Shown here one piece after another: positions 44,421 through 54,281 of a stretch of 64,000 bases of DNA. Made by a program: the position numbers and the translations under genes. The notes beneath the pieces were generated by a model. It did no database searches, was not told the origin of the DNA, and saw nothing but the letters and a program-made list of their open reading frames with translations. Source of the DNA: Micromonospora zamorensis (GTDB lineage Bacteria > Actinomycetota > Actinomycetes > Mycobacteriales > Micromonosporaceae); assembly GCF_900090275.1 (NCBI RefSeq), contig NZ_LT607755.1, positions 1,426,001 to 1,490,000 on the forward strand, in the 5' to 3' direction. Every line of letters begins with the position of its first letter. Position 1 is the stretch's first letter.

Positions 44421-47400
44421 TCAGGAGCGGGGCACCCCGGTGAGGTGGGTCAGCGAGCGGGCGACCAGGTCATCGCGGGCCGCCGGAGGCAGACCCTCCA
44501 ACCCGAAGCCCAGATACACCGTGTCCCCGGTGACCACCACCGAGCCTTCCTCGAACGCCTGCTGGCTGCGCGACCAGTCGTTGGCGTTGCCAGCGGAGCC
44601 CGGCGGTGGGCCGGCCACCGTCCAGCCACCCAGGTCGGCCGACTCGAACGAGGTCTCCGCCACGGTCGACCCGTCGACCAGCACCCGGGCGTCGTCCAGG
44701 AAGACGCCGAGCCCCTGGGTGCCCCAGTCCGAGGCGTACGTGATCGACACCTCGACCTGCTTGCCGGCGTAACCCGACAGGTCGACCACGAACTCCTTCC
44801 AACCGCTCGACGTCCCGGTCGCCGCGTTCCAGGTGCCGGTGCTCCCGGTGGGGGAGCAGTCCGCACCCTGGTAGTGCCCGAGGAACGGGTGCAACTGCTC
44901 CACCCAACCCTCGACACAGCTGTCCCCGGTGGCCGTGCTGGTCTTGCCGTTCGCGTCCGGCAGAGTCGTCCAGTCGTCGCTGCCCACCTCGTGCGCCTCG
45001 ACGAACAGGAAGTCCCAGTTCTGCTCGATCTCGTACGAGCTGAAGAAGCGCAACTCCCCGCTGCTCGCCCCGGTGAGATCCACCGTGCGCGTCAGCCGCT
45101 TGTACGACTCGTCGGTCTGCCCGCTGTACAGGTACCACTCACCCGTACGCGGATCGAACGGCGCGCCGCCCGGTCGGGTCCAGCCCACCGGCGCGGAACT
45201 GGCGAACTGCGGGAACTCGTCCGGCGGGAGGAAGCTCGACGTGGTCAGGAACGACGCGGTGTGCGCCTGGTTCTCCGCCGAGCCGGGAGCGTTCAGCTGC
45301 CCGTTGAAGCCGGTGAACGCCGCGCCGGTACCGGCGACCGGGAACGGCTCACCCTCCGGGCTGGTGCCGCCGTCGCTGACATAGGTGTGCGCGCCCAGCC
45401 AGTACTGCTGGAAGTCGTTCAACAGCGGCAGACAGCTGGCGGCCTCGGCGTCGGTGCACTCCGGTGGCGCGTCCGGGTTATAGACGTACGACCCGTTGGC
45501 GCCCTGCGCAAACAGCGCGTACTGGCCGCTGACCAGCAGCTTGCCGCCCTCGTTCAGGTAGTCCCGAACGGCCAGTTCGGTTTCCAGGGCAGCCCTGGCT
45601 GTCGTGCCGGCCACCTGACCGGGGGAGCGCAGGATCACGTCGTCGCCGGTCTCCCAGACCACCGCCTTGTAGTGCGACAGCACGCCGAGCGGGGTGCGGC
45701 GCCTTGCGACCCATCGCGTCGAAGTCGTACACGTCGCTGCTGCGCCCGGCGGCGCTCAGCGACGCCGCGACCTCGTCGGCGTACTTCGCGGTGGTGCCGG
45801 TCTGCGCCGGGCTGAGGCCGGTGACGTCCTCCATCGCGAGGACCAGCACGTCGCCGCCCACATCGGTGTGCACCCGATAGGTGAAGTGTTCGCTGGCCAC
45901 CACCCCGGCGCGCGGTTTGTTCCCGGTGAACCAGACCTCCACCCGGTCACCCGGCTTCGCACCGCTGACCGTGCCCCGCAACTCGGCGTAGTAGTCGTCG
46001 TGCGTGTCGCCGTACCGCTCGCCGCCGCGCCACTCGCGGACCGCCACCGTCTTCGGCCGCCCACCGTTGACCGTGTAGTGCATCCGCACGTTCTTCAGCG
46101 CACGACGGGTGATCGAGGCGACCTGCTGGGTGCGCCCGTACGAGGTGTCGAAGGCGTCCACCACGAAGTCCGGGGTGCTCCGACCGACCACCGAGACCGG
46201 GTCGTCCGGGTCCGCCGCGGACCGGGCCACGGCCAGCGCGAACGGCAGGTTCTTGCCCACCTCGCCGGCGATCAGCGCCTCGTCGTCAGGGAAGATGAAA
46301 CCGCTGACGCAGTCCTCGGGGCGCCACTGGTCGTCCGGGTCGACGGCCGAGGCGGCCTCGCAGGTGGACATCTCCGGGGTGAAGCCCAGCGTGCCGTACC
46401 TGACGGTGGCGTGGCTGTCGGTGTCACCGTTGGTGGTGTACAGCTCCGCGGAGATGTCCGGGTCGTAGCCGGGCACCGCCGGGTGCGCGTCGTCACCGGC
46501 CATCGCCTCGTAGATCACGTCGTCCGGGGTGGGGGTGCTCACCTGCCAGCCGACGCCGTAGAGCAGCAGCTCCGCCGCCGAGTGGTAGTTGACGAAGAAC
46601 TCGAACCCGACCCGCTTGAAGAGCCGGTCCAGGGCCACGGTCTCCGGCTCCGAGTTGGGGCCCGGGCCCCGGTAGGTCTCGCTGTTCGGCTCCGGTGACG
46701 AGCCCTCGTTGTCGTACCCCCACTTGTAGCTGAAGTTGCGGTTCAGGTCGACGCCGTCGCCGGGGCCGACCTGCCCGTCGCCGTTGTTGTCCCGCAGGTT
46801 CTTGCGCCACAGACGGTTACCGGGGGTGAAGGTGAAGTCGTAGCCATCCGGGTTCGCGACGGGCAGGAACCACAGCTCGGTCGTGTCCAGGAGTTTGGTG
46901 ATCTGCCGGTCGGTGCCGTAGCTGTCCAGCACGTGATGCATCAGCCGGCGGGTCATCTCCGGCGTGATCCACTCGCGGGCATGCTGCGCACCGGCGTAGA
47001 GCACCGCCGGTCGCCGGCCGTCCGCGACCGTCCGCGCGTTCTTGGTGACCTTCACGGCGACGATCGGCTGCCCCTGCTGGCTGCGGCCGATCGTCTCCAC
47101 CTTGGTCAGCTTGGGATACCGCGCCGCGGTGGCGTTCAGCTCGTCCCGCAGGCCGCCCGGCTCACCGTAGGGGCGGAAACTCGTCCAGCCGGCCGCGGCC
47201 TGCTCCCGCAGCGCCTGCGACGCATCCTTGCCCCGCACCTTCTTCACCGACAGTGGCACGCCCTTGTCGGTCAACCGCTTCGCCTGCCGTCGGCTGAGGA
47301 CCGTCTCGACGGTCGTGCGGCCGGCCGAGTCCGTCTTCGCATCGTGGCCGAGGTCGACCCCCGCCGCGCGCAGCTGCTCCCGCTGCTTCGCGTCGACAGT

Positions 47401-47529
47401 GCCGACGTACACCTCCAGGCCGTCGCGGGCGCCCGGATCGGACGGTGGCCGCGCGCTGGCCGGTGGGGTGAGTGCCAGTGCGCCGAGCAGGGTGACCACG
47501 CTGGCGATCGCCAGTCGTCTCGGTCTCAT
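44421..47529 (-). pseudogene. Secreted M14 zinc carboxypeptidase with one frameshift
   Basis: ATG 47529 follows AAGGAGG. A Sec signal (RRLAIASVVTLLGALALTPPASA), a propeptide and an M14 domain follow. Zinc ligands lie in AGAQHAREW (HxxE) and VNYHSAAELL; the catalytic Glu is in YGTLGFTPEMS. Near 45690-45697 the frame changes: after YDFDAMGRKAPH the downstream part continues in another phase with LSHYKAVVWETGDDV and runs intact to 44421 (ILRSPGQVAG, then jelly-roll-like Gly-rich sequence). Together about 1,035 residues, the size of such actinomycete exopeptidases. One base near a CCCC run is enough to explain it, so error and mutation are both possible. The M14 domain itself is upstream and complete. 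Confidence 0.85.
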
Positions 47530-47562
47530 CGCGCCTCCTTGAGTGAAGGACCTGTAGGCGCG

Positions 47563-47591
47563 AGCCTTCGGTGCGGCACGATAGGTGTCAA
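47563..47591 (-). promoter_or_regulatory. Promoter for the carboxypeptidase gene
   Basis: On the - strand a perfect TTGACA (-35, at 47586-47591) is followed after 17 bases by AAGGCT (-10, at 47563-47568), 33 bases before the ATG. It is the best -35 box I saw in the window, with a weaker -10. Confidence 0.5.
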
Positions 47592-47867
47592 TAGTTCGAT
47601 GGTCGCAAGGTCGCTGCCCGTGTCGACGTGGCTGCCGCACGTGACGGTTCGGGCGGTGCGGGCTGTCTGCCGCAAGATGCCTGCGCGGTGACCGAAGTCT
47701 GCCGGTCGCCAGGAAATTCTCATTACCACATCAAACCGACAAATAGCCCGTACGCTCGCTCGTGTCCGAAGTGGTGTCGCCGGAATCAGGCGAGGGAAGG
47801 GTTCGATGCGTCAGATTCACAATGTGGTCCAGCGGGATGCGGTCGTTACTGGGCGGTGTAGAGCCTG
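47592..47867. other. Intergenic region leading into the second polysaccharide cluster
   Basis: No gene is visible. An AT-rich patch at about 47711-47752 (AAATTCTCATTACC, CAAATAGCCC) is the likeliest promoter zone for the + strand cluster, but no box pair is convincing. An in-frame open stretch at 47762 has no ribosome site. Confidence 0.4.
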
Positions 47868-48548
47868 ATGCGCGTGTCGTCGCGCCGCCCCGCCCGTGTG
47901 GTCGTGGGGGTCGCCCGTCTTCTGGACCTGATCTGGGCCAGCGGCATGCGGGTTCGCAGGGCCGTCCGCGGCTTGGCGAGCGCCGGCCGGTTCGCCGCTC
48001 GGGGTGACAACTTCACCTTCGACCCGGACGGCATCTACACCTACGAGACGATCGAGGTCGGCCGCAACGTCGACCTCGGTCACCGTCCGGTCATCATGGC
48101 CGCTCGATCTCGGATCCGGATCGGTGACAACGTCATGTTCGGACCCGAGGTCACCATCCGGGGCGGCAATCATCGGATCGACCGGGTCGGCGCCCCGATG
48201 GTCGCCGTCGAGAAGTCCCCCTCGGACGCGGCTCTGGACCGGGGCGTGACAATCGGCGACGACGTGTGGGTGGGCACCCGTGCCGTCATCCTGCACGGGG
48301 TGACGATCGGCCGGGGCGCCGTGATCGGGGCAGGTGCAGTGGTGACCCGCCCGGTGCCGGCCTACACGGTCGCCGCCGGCAACCCGGCCCGGGTCATCCG
48401 GCTGCGCTGGCCAGTAGAGACGATCATTTCGCACGAACAGCAGCTCTACCCGCCGGAACGCCGGCTGGCCCCGGCGGAGCTGGCGGCGTTGTCGGACCTC
48501 CCGGGGTCTGAAGTCCGGCCAGTCTCATCAGCGGCTGCTGGTCGCTGA
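47868..48548 (+). CDS. Hexapeptide-repeat acyltransferase (LacA/maltose acetyltransferase type)
   Basis: 226 residues from ATG 47868. After a basic, hydrophobic N-terminal helix (RVVVGVARLLDLIWAS) the beta-helix begins near residue 60: FTFDPDGIYTYETIEVGRN, IRIGDNVMFGPEVTIRGGNH, IGDDVWVGTRAVILHGVTIG, IGAGAVVTRPVPAYTVAAGN and PARVIRLRW. It should transfer an acetyl or other acyl group to a sugar hydroxyl or amine in the cluster's glycan. The N-terminal helix may hold it at the membrane. First gene of the cluster's + strand unit; 116 bases separate it from the epimerase. Confidence 0.85.
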   Translation: MRVSSRRPARVVVGVARLLDLIWASGMRVRRAVRGLASAGRFAARGDNFTFDPDGIYTYETIEVGRNVDLGHRPVIMAARSRIRIGDNVMFGPEVTIRGGNHRIDRVGAPMVAVEKSPSDAALDRGVTIGDDVWVGTRAVILHGVTIGRGAVIGAGAVVTRPVPAYTVAAGNPARVIRLRWPVETIISHEQQLYPPERRLAPAELAALSDLPGSEVRPVSSAAAGR

Positions 48549-48664
48549 TGTCGCTCGGCCGCCCATCAGCGCCTTCTCGTAGTCGCGCAATGACGAAGCG
48601 TGACGGCCGCTGCCGAGGGTCGTTGGACCGGATGACCACTCAACGGGGCGTGAAGGCGGAACGA

Positions 48665-49612
48665 ATGCGACTACTCATCACCGGCGGCGCGGGATTCATC
48701 GGCTCGAATCTGGCCCGTGCGGCGGTCCTTCGCCGCACCGTCACCGACATCCGGATCCTCGATGATCTCGCAACGGGGCGGATGAGCAACCTCGATGGTC
48801 TCGACGTCGACATCACACCGGGTTCGATGCTCGACGACGAGGCGCTGGACCGGGCGATGACCGACCGGGACGCGGTGGTGCACCTGGCGGCGCTGCCCAG
48901 CGTGCCGCGTTCGCTACGTGACCCGATCGCGTCACACCACGCCAACGCCACCGGCACGCTGCGGGTGCTGGAGGCCGCGCGCCGGCATGATGTGAACCAC
49001 GTCGTCGTCGCTTCGTCCTCCTCGGTCTACGGCGCGAACCCGGTACTGCCCAAGACCGAGCTCGCCTGGACCCGCCCGCTCAGTCCGTACGCGGTGAGCA
49101 AACTGGCCACCGAGGCCTACGCACTGGCTTACCAGGCGTCCTTCGGCCTGCCTACGCTCGCGTTCCGGTTCTTCAACGTCTACGGCCCGGCCCAGCGGCA
49201 CGATCACGACTACGCGGCTGTCATCCCCCGCTTTGTCTACGCGGCACTGCGCGGTGAGCCCGTCGAACTCCACGGGGACGGTCGGCAGTCACGCGACTTC
49301 ACCTATGTTGAGACCGTCTGCGCGGTGCTGCTCGACGCGGTAGAGCGTTCGGTCTCCCATCCGCAGCCGGTCAATCTCGCCTTTGGCGCCCGGGCGGAGT
49401 TGCGCACGGTGGTGTCCGAACTGGAGCAGATCATCAGCCGCCCGATCACCCGGCGGCACGTGGCACCGCGCCCTGGGGACGTCCGGCACTCCGAGGCCGA
49501 CAACACGGTGCTCCGCTCTCTCTTTCCTGACGTGGTGCCGACCCCTCGCATCGACGGTCTGCGGGCCACGGTGGAGTGGTTCGAGGCGCATGTGTTGAAG
49601 CAGCAGGCCTGA
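48665..49612 (+). CDS. NAD-dependent NDP-sugar epimerase (GalE/WbpP-like SDR)
   Basis: 315 residues from ATG 48665 with AAGGCGGA upstream; longer in-frame starts have no site. It is an extended short-chain dehydrogenase: TGGAGFIGSNLA (NAD loop), LDDLATGRMSNL, VVHLAALPSVPRSL, catalytic triad in SSSSVYG and YAVSKLATEAYA, and FRFFNVYGPAQ. The remaining part (DYAAVIPRFVYAALRGEPVE, RDFTYVETVC) is the substrate half. Probable reaction is C4 epimerisation of UDP-Glc(NAc), but other SDR epimerases look alike. Its stop overlaps the ATG of the flippase gene. Confidence 0.85.
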   Translation: MRLLITGGAGFIGSNLARAAVLRRTVTDIRILDDLATGRMSNLDGLDVDITPGSMLDDEALDRAMTDRDAVVHLAALPSVPRSLRDPIASHHANATGTLRVLEAARRHDVNHVVVASSSSVYGANPVLPKTELAWTRPLSPYAVSKLATEAYALAYQASFGLPTLAFRFFNVYGPAQRHDHDYAAVIPRFVYAALRGEPVELHGDGRQSRDFTYVETVCAVLLDAVERSVSHPQPVNLAFGARAELRTVVSELEQIISRPITRRHVAPRPGDVRHSEADNTVLRSLFPDVVPTPRIDGLRATVEWFEAHVLKQQA

Positions 49613-51126
49613 TGGTCGACCGGCCTCCGCCCGCCGGAGCAGCGCCGACCGTCCTGGTCGGCGGCACCACCGCTGAAGCCCCTCCAGAGGTACCGGCCGC
49701 GACGGCGGAGCCGGAGCTACACCAAGGCGACACGTCGATGGCGCGGCGGTCGCGTGGTCGTGCGCTGGTCTCCGGCATCGCCTCTTCGCTCGCCGGCAAA
49801 GCCGTCGGCCTGGTCGCGCCGCTGCTGATCACCCCAATCGCCTTCGGCTATCTCGGCGCCGAGCGGTACGGCATGTGGATGGCTATCACCTCACTGACCG
49901 CGATGGCGCTGTTCGCCGACTTCGGACTCGGAAACGGCCTGCTCACCAGGCTCTCTAGGTTGTACGCCACCGGCGAGCGACGCGCGGCAGCCAGGGAAAT
50001 CGCTAGTGCCTACGCCGTGCTTGGTGCGCTGGCGGTGACCCTACTGCTGGTGTTGCTGGTCACCGTCCGGCTGGTTCCTTGGCCGGCGCTGCTGAACGTC
50101 GCGGACCCCGTGGTGGCACGGGACGCCCGAGCTGTGGTGTTGCTCTGCTTCGGTGCATTCCTGGTCAACATTCCGTTGGCTCTTATCCAGCGGGTGCAGT
50201 ACGCCCACCAGCAGGTTGCGCAGAGCAACCTCTGGCAGGCCGCTGGCAGTCTTGGTTCGGCGGGACTCGTGGTGGCAGCTGTCGCCACGGACGCCAGTCC
50301 GGCTCTGGTGATCGCGGCCGCGACGCTCGCCGTGCCCCTGATGAACCTGGCGAACTCGATCTGCTACTTCGGTTGGCAGCAAACCGCCTTCCGACCACGC
50401 GTCAAGGATGTTCGTGTGCCGGTAGCGCGCGGACTGCTCAGGCTGGGTTCCCGCTTCTTCGGGCTCTCCTTGTTGAGTTCCATCGCCCTCAACCTCGACG
50501 GCTTCCTGGTCGGTCGGGTGCTCGGTCTGCACGCGGCCGCCAACTACGCGGTGATATTGCGGATGTTCGCGGTACTGGCCCTGTTCGTGACCCTGGTCAA
50601 CCTGCCGCTGTGGCCAGCCAACGGCGAGGCGCTCGCTCGGGGCGATGTGGGATGGGTCCGGCGCAGCACCCGACGGATGGTCTACCTGTCCGCCGCGGTG
50701 GTGACTTTGCCCGCGCTGTGCCTCGTCCTGAGCGGCAACGACATTCTGCAGTTGTGGGTACGTTCGGACGACCTCGAACGAGTGCCGACACCGCTGTTCG
50801 TCGCGCTCGCCGTGTGGTCGATCCTCGTTGCCGTCGCGGCGCCGCTGTTCATGGTGCAGAACAGCATCGGACTGCTGGGGCCGCAGTTCGTCGGTTGGGC
50901 GGCCTGCCTGGTCGTCGCTGTACCGCTGAAGATCCTTCTGGCGGCGAGCGGGGGTCTGTCCGGTGTCGCGTTCGCCTCGGCGATGTCGTACGGGATCACC
51001 GTGCTGCCGGCCGCCGTCGTCGGATATCGCAAGGCGTTGGCCAAGGTCCCAGCGACAGGATCGAATTCTTTCGGAAGGGAGCATGATGGTAAGTACAGTC
51101 CGCGGCATCGTCGGTGCCCTGCGTGA
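49612..51126 (+). CDS. Wzx-like polysaccharide flippase
   Basis: 504 residues if read from the ATG at 49612 that overlaps the epimerase stop (TGATG). The first 42 residues are Pro/Ala/Glu-rich and unusual for a flippase, so ATG 49738 (MARRSRGRALVSG) is a real alternative. Twelve or more helices follow, with the family's first segments GLVAPLLITPIAFGYLGAERYGM, MWMAITSLTAMALFADFGLG and GNGLLTRLSRLYATG. It is a MATE/MOP-type lipid-linked oligosaccharide exporter, moving undecaprenyl-linked repeat units to the outer face. The next gene starts inside its 3' end. Confidence 0.85.
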   Translation: MVDRPPPAGAAPTVLVGGTTAEAPPEVPAATAEPELHQGDTSMARRSRGRALVSGIASSLAGKAVGLVAPLLITPIAFGYLGAERYGMWMAITSLTAMALFADFGLGNGLLTRLSRLYATGERRAAAREIASAYAVLGALAVTLLLVLLVTVRLVPWPALLNVADPVVARDARAVVLLCFGAFLVNIPLALIQRVQYAHQQVAQSNLWQAAGSLGSAGLVVAAVATDASPALVIAAATLAVPLMNLANSICYFGWQQTAFRPRVKDVRVPVARGLLRLGSRFFGLSLLSSIALNLDGFLVGRVLGLHAAANYAVILRMFAVLALFVTLVNLPLWPANGEALARGDVGWVRRSTRRMVYLSAAVVTLPALCLVLSGNDILQLWVRSDDLERVPTPLFVALAVWSILVAVAAPLFMVQNSIGLLGPQFVGWAACLVVAVPLKILLAASGGLSGVAFASAMSYGITVLPAAVVGYRKALAKVPATGSNSFGREHDGKYSPRHRRCPA

Positions 51127-51706
51127 TCGGCGCGCAGCGGCCCGCAACCCGGAAGAGTTCGCTCGATCGATCGGTGTGAACCTGCAGGGGCGGGTGCGCT
51201 TCTACGGAATCAACCGGAGCATGTTCGGCTCCGAGCCCTGGCTGATCACCCTGGGCGACAATGTCTTCATCACGGCCGGGGTGCAGTTCCTCACTCACGA
51301 CGGCGGAACTCTCATCTTGCGGGGGGAGCACCCCGATCTTGAGTGGACCGCTCCAATCAGCATCGGTGACGACGTCTACATAGGCGTCCGGTCCATCATC
51401 ATGCCGGGGGTGCGGATCGGCGATCGCTGCATAATCGGGGCCGGCTCGGTCGTGACCCGTGACATTCCTGACGGCAGCGTTGCCGCCGGCGTACCGGCCC
51501 GCGTTCTACGAAGCACGGACGAGTACCTCGCCACGATGAAGGCCAAGTCACTCGGCTGTGGCCACCTGCCACCTCAGGAGAAGGCTGCGGTGATCCGCGA
51601 GATCTATGGTGCATTGGGCCAGCGCGACCACCGGACGGTGCCGGCGACACCGAGGAGCGGCAAGGGGACGCGCAGACCGCCCGCTCCAGCCGAGCCGACG
51701 GTCTGA
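51083..51706 (+). CDS. Hexapeptide-repeat acyltransferase
   Basis: 207 residues from ATG 51083, or 206 from ATG 51086, which is better spaced from GGAAGGGA. It overlaps the flippase gene by 44 bases in another frame. Beta-helix from about residue 40: VRFYGINRSMFGSEPWLITL, GDNVFITAGVQFLTHDGG, ISIGDDVYIGVRSIIMPGV, IGAGSVVTRDIPDGSVAAG and VPARVLRST. The active-site His is probably that of LTHDG. The C-terminal 30 residues are Arg/Pro-rich. It should O- or N-acetylate a sugar of the repeat unit. It ends 11 bases from the stop of a convergent glycosyltransferase. Confidence 0.85.
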   Translation: MMVSTVRGIVGALRDRRAAARNPEEFARSIGVNLQGRVRFYGINRSMFGSEPWLITLGDNVFITAGVQFLTHDGGTLILRGEHPDLEWTAPISIGDDVYIGVRSIIMPGVRIGDRCIIGAGSVVTRDIPDGSVAAGVPARVLRSTDEYLATMKAKSLGCGHLPPQEKAAVIREIYGALGQRDHRTVPATPRSGKGTRRPPAPAEPTV

Positions 51707-51716
51707 TCGTGCTGCG

Positions 51717-53030
51717 TCACTCACCGCTCGGTCGTGGAGCGACGGTCGGTTGGCCGCCCGCGTGGTCCTGACCGCTCCGGACAGTGGCGCCACCAGTCAC
51801 GAACGCGCTGACCGTGGGTGCCCAGGCGCGGTAGTCGAACGCTGAGGCCCGTTCCCGGGCGCAGTGGCTCATCTGCCACCACTGCGCGTCATCCAGGGCG
51901 AGTGCGCGCCTGAGACCCTCCCGGACGTCGTCGGCGCCCGGACCCGCGAGCACGATGCCTTCTCGGCCATCGCTGATGTACGTCGCCAGGTCACTGGTGT
52001 GGTTGAGTAGAACCGGGCAGCCGGCGGCCAGGCTCTCTGGAACCTTCGACGGAAAGCCCGCCTCCGCGTAGCCCCCAGGTGGCCGGATCAGCACCGAGAA
52101 GTGCGCCGCGCGCAGTTCGGCGAGAACCCGGTCGCGCGACACCCTGCCCAGGAAGACGAGTTGATCGCTGAGGTCCGCCACCGCCTTGTCGTCCAGGTCG
52201 GACATGGCAGCGGCCTGCTCCTGGGTCATTCCGGCTATGGTCAGCCGCACCCGTTGGCGATCCGTCTCCGGCAGCCGACGGATGGCGTCCAGCACGGCCG
52301 CGAGATGATCCTTGGACCCCGCGGTGCCGGCGTACAGCAACCGCAGACCGCCCTGCAGTGACGACGGGGCCGGCTGGCCGTAGTCGGCGCAGTCGACCTG
52401 GGGCGGAACGACCAGGGTGGCGCGATTCGGCCGCGCGAAGCGTCGTTGCAGCGTCGTGGAGATCGTGATGACCCGATCCGCCAACCGCTTGGCGAGAAAC
52501 GAGTGCCACCGGTGCCGGATGAAGTAGGGCGTCAATCGCCCGTGGCGAAACTGTGCCGGGTCGTGCCGTTCGAGCACGTCAACCGTCAAAGGGCAGCGCA
52601 GCGTCAGCCGCAGGACGGTCCAGGTGCTCAGGTTCCACAACCCCACTGGGAGGCAGAGCCCGGTGAGATCACCGGTGGGTATCCCCGCTTGTCGCAGGGC
52701 CCTGAGCACGCGCAGAGGGCGGCTCTGGCGGTGCGCCCATCGACGAAATCGGCCGCCTCCGCCGGCAGCGGAGAGCGTGACCAGTCGCAGTTCGGGTGGC
52801 AGGGCGACCGACTCCGGCTGGCGGTCGTTCCCGGGCCAGTCATTGATGATCAGGGTTGACGCACCTGGAGGGGTAGCGGAGCGGGCCAACTGGAGCAGTC
52901 GGTTCGACATCGCGTCACCGTGCGGGAACCGATACGCCGCCAGCATGACCACTCGTGGAACGGGCTCGCCCGGGGCAATGGTCGGCTGAGCTGCAGAGGT
53001 GAGGGTCTCGTAGCTTTTCATGCTTTCCAT
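51717..53030 (-). CDS. Family 4 glycosyltransferase
   Basis: 437 residues from ATG 53030; an ATG three codons later (53021) has the better ribosome site (GGAAAGC). GT-B signals: VVMLAAYRFPHGDAMSNRLLQL at the N-terminus, TVDVLERHDPAQFRHG in the acceptor half, ADRVITISTTLQRRF, VVPPQVDCADYG, LRLLYAGTAGSKDHLAAVL opening the donor domain, and FPSKVPESLAAGCPVLLNHT as the donor signature. It is the only - strand gene inside this part of the cluster and shares a divergent promoter region with the next glycosyltransferase. Substrates unknown. Confidence 0.83.
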   Translation of the reverse strand: MESMKSYETLTSAAQPTIAPGEPVPRVVMLAAYRFPHGDAMSNRLLQLARSATPPGASTLIINDWPGNDRQPESVALPPELRLVTLSAAGGGGRFRRWAHRQSRPLRVLRALRQAGIPTGDLTGLCLPVGLWNLSTWTVLRLTLRCPLTVDVLERHDPAQFRHGRLTPYFIRHRWHSFLAKRLADRVITISTTLQRRFARPNRATLVVPPQVDCADYGQPAPSSLQGGLRLLYAGTAGSKDHLAAVLDAIRRLPETDRQRVRLTIAGMTQEQAAAMSDLDDKAVADLSDQLVFLGRVSRDRVLAELRAAHFSVLIRPPGGYAEAGFPSKVPESLAAGCPVLLNHTSDLATYISDGREGIVLAGPGADDVREGLRRALALDDAQWWQMSHCARERASAFDYRAWAPTVSAFVTGGATVRSGQDHAGGQPTVAPRPSGE

Positions 53031-53147
53031 TCGTATAAAGCGTGTCTCAGGCTTTTAGCGTCTAATGCCGGTGTTACTGTACGCACCGAGGCGATTACGG
53101 GGGTCAGGGCGCGCCGCCGATGGCCCTTGGTCGACGATGGAGTGTCA
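53031..53147. promoter_or_regulatory. AT-rich divergent promoter region
   Basis: The first 70 bases (ATTCGTATAAAGCG, CTTTTAGCGTCTAATG, GTTACTGTACGC) are the most AT-rich part of this cluster. They hold -10-like sequences for both directions, including TTTATACGA next to the - strand start. No clean -35/-10 pair can be named. Confidence 0.4.
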
Positions 53148-54281
53148 GTGGAACCAGCCAGGCGGAACGACCAGAGCCCGAGCGCGCGGTCCGTGCGGGC
53201 ACGGCCGATCGTTGTGCAGCATTCGGCCGGCACCCCTGGTGCCAACGGGCCACTGACCGCCGTGCGGCGAGTGCTGGACTCGGCGTTGAGTGAGCAGTAC
53301 GAGTTCGTCCGCATGCATCAGGTCGGCGGCAACGGTGGCCTCAACGTGCCCCTGTTGCGTCAATGGACCCGACTCCTGCGACGGGTACGTCCCGACCTGG
53401 TGCACGTGCGCGGCCTGCAGAACGAGGGATTTCACGGGGTGCTCGCCGCCCGGATGGCCGGCTGCCCCCGGATCCTGGTCACCGTGCACGGCACCGTGCG
53501 GGACCTGAAACACGGCGGCCGCACGTGGCGTCGCGCGATGCTGGCCCACGGAGCTGAGCCGTCCACTCTGCGGATGGCCAGCCACTTCGCCACCGTGTGT
53601 GAGTATGCCGCGGGCCGGACTTTCCTGCGGGCGTACGAGGACAAGTTCGTCGGCGTAATTCCCAACGGGGTTCCGCTACCTGCCGATGTCGATGCCGATG
53701 CGAGGAACAGCCGGCGCGCCGACCTCGGCCTGGCCCACGACGACGTGGTCATGATCGCGGTAGCGCGGTTGAACTGGGACAAGGGATTCGGGGTCCTGGC
53801 GGACGCGCTGCGCCGACTGCCGCCCCAGGCTGGCCCGCGGGTCCTGCTGGTCGCCGGCGACGGACCGGACCGGGCCGGGATCACCCAGGCCCTTGCCGGC
53901 GTGCCCGGTACCGAGGTACGGCTGCTCGGCAATCGGCTCGATGTGCCGGACCTTCTCTCTGCCGCTGACGTTTTCGTCTTCCCCACCCTGCACGAGAACC
54001 TGTCCAATGCCTTGTTGGAGGCAATGGCGCACGCGCTGCCCGTCGTGGCCTCGGCCGTTGGTGGCAACGTCGAGGTGCTCCGCCAGGGCGGTGGTCACCT
54101 CGTCAGGGCCGGGGATCCGGAGGCGTTCGCCGGAGCCCTCGGGCCGTTGCTCTCCGACGCTGCCGAACGTCGACACGTGGGGGAGACCGGCCGCAAGGTG
54201 GTGCAGGACGCATACAGCCTGCCGGTCATGCTCCGGTCTCTCGATGGCGTCTATCGGCGCATCCTGGAAGGAGCAGTGTGA
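53148..54281 (+). CDS. Family 4 glycosyltransferase
   Basis: 377 residues from a GTG at 53148, five bases after GGAG. The frame extends upstream across the divergent promoter and the neighbouring gene, so that part is not coding. GT-B motifs: VVQHSAGTPGANGPLTAVRRV, RPDLVHVRGLQNEGFHGVLA, RILVTVHGTVRD, VGVIPNGVPLP, VMIAVARLNWDKGFGVLADA and the donor site PTLHENLSNALLEAMAHALP. It should add one residue to the lipid-linked repeat unit. The stop overlaps the GTG of the next transferase gene, so both are coupled. Confidence 0.87.
   Translation: MEPARRNDQSPSARSVRARPIVVQHSAGTPGANGPLTAVRRVLDSALSEQYEFVRMHQVGGNGGLNVPLLRQWTRLLRRVRPDLVHVRGLQNEGFHGVLAARMAGCPRILVTVHGTVRDLKHGGRTWRRAMLAHGAEPSTLRMASHFATVCEYAAGRTFLRAYEDKFVGVIPNGVPLPADVDADARNSRRADLGLAHDDVVMIAVARLNWDKGFGVLADALRRLPPQAGPRVLLVAGDGPDRAGITQALAGVPGTEVRLLGNRLDVPDLLSAADVFVFPTLHENLSNALLEAMAHALPVVASAVGGNVEVLRQGGGHLVRAGDPEAFAGALGPLLSDAAERRHVGETGRKVVQDAYSLPVMLRSLDGVYRRILEGAV

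Noticed and set aside
52920..53147. Upstream extension of the glycosyltransferase at 53148
   Set aside because: It would overlap the divergent gene's coding start and run through the AT-rich promoter region; the fold begins only after 53148.
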